This document shows positions 61,981 through 64,000 of a stretch of 64,000 nt of DNA, in pieces. Each line of letters begins with the position of its first letter. Position 1 is the stretch's first letter. The stretch comes from Paraburkholderia phenazinium (lineage in GTDB: Bacteria > Pseudomonadota > Gammaproteobacteria > Burkholderiales > Burkholderiaceae). The stretch is taken from NCBI RefSeq assembly GCF_900100735.1, contig NZ_FNCJ01000009.1, positions 1 to 64,000 of the forward strand, written 5' to 3'. The position numbers and the translations under genes are program-made. The notes below the pieces were generated by a model. The model worked only from the letters and a program-made list of their open reading frames with translations, did no database searches and was not told where the DNA came from.

Positions 61981-63160
61981 GTTACCGGAAGCGCAGGCGG
62001 GAGCAGGAACCGCAGCGATGGCCGCGCGCGTGACGATTCCACTCGTGCCGCTCCTGCAGACTCGCGAGCGCCTGCCGTTGCTGCAAACGAGCCGCGCCTT
62101 CGAGCAACTTGCCGGGCGTTTCAGCAAAGTGGCGTTACGCGAACCGCCGACGGACGACGCGGCACGCTGGCATGAGCACACGCTGGGCGCTCAGCGCTTG
62201 CGGTTTGCGCAACCGCTGACCTTCACGCCGTACGCATCGGCGCGGCCGTGCTCGGCGCGCTGCCGGTTCTGCTCCGAGACGCTGGTCGACGAGACCGCCG
62301 AGGGTGCGCTTGCCGCCGCGCTACGTCCGGACCCAGGCTATTTCGCAGCGTTGCGGCGCGCCCTCGGCGCATTGCGCGGCGTCCCCCTCTCCTATTCTCT
62401 ATCCGGGCTGGAAAGCACCGACGACCCCGCGTGGCTGCTCGGCGTGCTCGATACTTTGCGTGCCGCGCGCGCGGACGGCCCGTTGGTCAGCGAGACAGTC
62501 ATGTATTCCAATGGCGCCGGTTTCGTCGACCACGCCGCCCGTCTGCTGCCCGCGCTCGAAAGCTTCGGGCTGTCGTGGCTGGAATGGTCGCGCCACCACG
62601 ATCACGCCGAGGCCAATCAGCAGATCATGCGCTTTCGTCCCGGCCAGCGCATCGCACAGCAGGCCACCTTCGAGGCGGCGGTACGCGCGGCGGTGCAGCG
62701 GTTCCCGGTCAAGCTCGTATGCGTCGTGCAGCGCGGCGGCATCGTCACACCCGTAGACGTGTTTCGCTATGTCGACTGGGCTCATGGGCTTGGTGTCGAC
62801 ACGGTGATCTTCCGTGAGTTCTCCGAACTGCCGGCGCACTACCGCCACAACGCGACGCGCCGCTATATCGACGGCGCCCGCGTGACCATTGACGACCTGT
62901 TGCTCGGCTGCATCGACGACAAGCGGTTTCTCGAGCGCTACACGCCGCTTGCGCTTACTGGCGGCTACTACTTCTGGAACGCCCGCTGGGCACGAGATGA
63001 CGGCCGCGAGGTGGTGTTCGAACGCTCCGACTATGGAACCATGCTCGAACACGAAGCGCGCGGGCTGATCTACAAACTGGTGTTCCACGCCAATGGTCAT
63101 CTCTGTTCCGGATGGCAACCGGAGCGCGGCGTGTTATGGAGAAGCGATGACAGTCAATAG
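61964..63160 (+). CDS. Radical SAM protein
   Basis: From ATG 61964 (overlapping nadV by 17 bp) 398 residues; ATG 62020 is an alternative. The Fe-S motif is C-x3-C-x2-C in SARPCSARCRFCSE. Later segments (PLSYSLSGLESTDDPAWLLG, LSWLEWSRHHDHAEANQQIM, GVDTVIFREFSELP) follow the TIM-barrel plan. The C-terminal tail has GYYFWNARWARDDGREVVFE. No SPASM or B12 domain is seen. It generates a 5'-deoxyadenosyl radical; the substrate is unknown, but its place between NAD salvage and a DNA methyltransferase-like gene suggests a nucleotide or DNA substrate. Confidence 0.85.
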   Translation: MRTKPELPEAQAGAGTAAMAARVTIPLVPLLQTRERLPLLQTSRAFEQLAGRFSKVALREPPTDDAARWHEHTLGAQRLRFAQPLTFTPYASARPCSARCRFCSETLVDETAEGALAAALRPDPGYFAALRRALGALRGVPLSYSLSGLESTDDPAWLLGVLDTLRAARADGPLVSETVMYSNGAGFVDHAARLLPALESFGLSWLEWSRHHDHAEANQQIMRFRPGQRIAQQATFEAAVRAAVQRFPVKLVCVVQRGGIVTPVDVFRYVDWAHGLGVDTVIFREFSELPAHYRHNATRRYIDGARVTIDDLLLGCIDDKRFLERYTPLALTGGYYFWNARWARDDGREVVFERSDYGTMLEHEARGLIYKLVFHANGHLCSGWQPERGVLWRSDDSQ

Positions 63161-64000
63161 CTGGTTGCATCTGCGCGCCCAGGATGCGCGCCATGCCTTA
63201 CCGGAGTCGCTCAGGCAGCGTGATCCGCGCGGCGCACGCGACTGCGGCTGGGTGGAACAGATGATTCCGTTTATCCGCAGCCATGCCAGCGAAGATGCCG
63301 GTATCATCGACCCGTTTTGCGGCTTCGGCTCCACGCTCGTAGCGGCTGCGCTGGAAGGCGTCCCGGCGGCCGGGGTCGAACTCGATGCCGAGCGCGCGAT
63401 GCTGGCACGCGAGCGGCTCGCCTTGCTGGGTGCAGACCCGCACCGGTATCCGGTGTTGACCGGCAACCTTGCGCAGCAGGCCACCCGCGATGCGCTGGCC
63501 GGCTTGCCGGCCTTGTCCGCGTTGCCCGAATTACCCGCTGACGGCACGCATCGGCAAGCGGGCGCTGGCGACCCGCTTCCTGCACGACGCAAGTTCACAC
63601 TGTGCATGACCAGCGTACCGTACTTCGGCTGCCCGCCTATCGCGACCGCCAGGCAGTCCATCGCGTCCTCGCCGTCCGGTGCGGACACCGAGGGGCAACT
63701 CTATGGCATGCGCTTTTACCAGCACTTTCTGAACGAAATGCGCGAGGTATTCCTGGGTGTGCACGCGCTGCTCGAGCCGGGCGGCTGGTGTGTCGTGATG
63801 GCGCAGAACCTGCGCCTCGCGGATACCTTCGTGCCGCTTGCATGGGATGTGGCGCGCATTCTCGGCGAGCGCTTCGTGCTTCACGAGGAACGGCTGATCG
63901 TCTACGACGCGGCCCACAGCGGACAGGAAAATCGAGCGCCCGCGCCGACCAATCGAGCCCACGAATACGCGCTGATCTGCCGCAAGCAGTCACGCGGACT
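63146..64000 (+). CDS. DNA methyltransferase-like protein (partial, runs off the window)
   Basis: ATG 63146 behind GGAG overlaps the radical SAM stop by 15 bp; the frame is open to the end (285 codons). AdoMet motif I is IIDPFCGFGSTLVAAALEG. Motif IV appears as TSVPYFG, a variant of the TSPPY of N4-cytosine / N6-adenine methylases. A long spacer lies between them, and a late VVMAQNL strand is present. The Val in motif IV is unusual and may change the target or activity. Continues beyond 64,000. Confidence 0.8.

Overview
The window looks like chromosomal DNA from a beta-proteobacterium of the Burkholderia / Paraburkholderia / Caballeronia group. It is GC-rich, and it carries a PhaB-phasin pair, NodT-type efflux, several UspA and CBS-BON proteins and Burkholderia-type small genes. 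This placement rests on recognising gene families by eye; no search was run. No rRNA, tRNA or CRISPR array was seen.

Region 1 (about 1-22,340) is a low-oxygen/stress island. It holds three UspA-type proteins, three CBS-domain proteins (two with a C-terminal BON domain), a RaiA/HPF-like ribosome factor, a K+ channel, a four-gene ABC exporter with its own outer-membrane channel, two histidine kinases, two response regulators, an acetoacetyl-CoA reductase, a phasin and many very small genes. Seven intergenic FNR/ANR-like dyads (TTGAT-N4-ATCAA, at most one mismatch) sit in front of these units, several at a spacing that suits activation from about -41.5. The content resembles the low-oxygen-activated (lxa) locus described in Burkholderia cenocepacia. 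The island is eroding: it contains a cydX remnant, the tail of a deleted sensor kinase, a Pat-type acetyltransferase C-terminus and an IS1182-type transposase scrap.

Region 2 (about 22,344-41,170) is a stack of mobile DNA. An IS6-family remnant is cut by an IS3-family element. The IS3 orfB is cut by a group II intron whose removal restores the reading frame exactly. The intron is cut by a second IS6 element plus a cargo of antitoxin-like genes and an XRE regulator, bounded by a 117-bp direct repeat of intron sequence. An IS30-family element truncates the IS3. Next comes a Tn7-like transposition operon on the minus strand: a 926-residue TnsB with a TnsA-like but degenerate N-terminus, a TnsC-like ATPase, and two TniQ/TnsD-like zinc-finger proteins. 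Beyond it lie an AT-rich stretch, an unknown 376-residue gene and an array of about 28-bp-spaced TTTGC repeats that may be the transposon end.

Region 3 (about 41,400-64,000) looks like ordinary accessory chromosome. A LysR regulator faces a D-glutamate cyclase / MFS / 5-oxoprolinase operon. An orphan fliD, an Ohr/OsmC peroxidase, a stand-alone six-helix haem-type membrane module, an MFS pseudogene and a DUF1176 protein follow. After these come a TelA-YbjQ cluster, a TfoX-N protein, and a tight operon that joins nicotinamide-to-NAD salvage (NadV, NadM-Nudix) to a radical SAM protein and a DNA methyltransferase-like protein that runs off the window.
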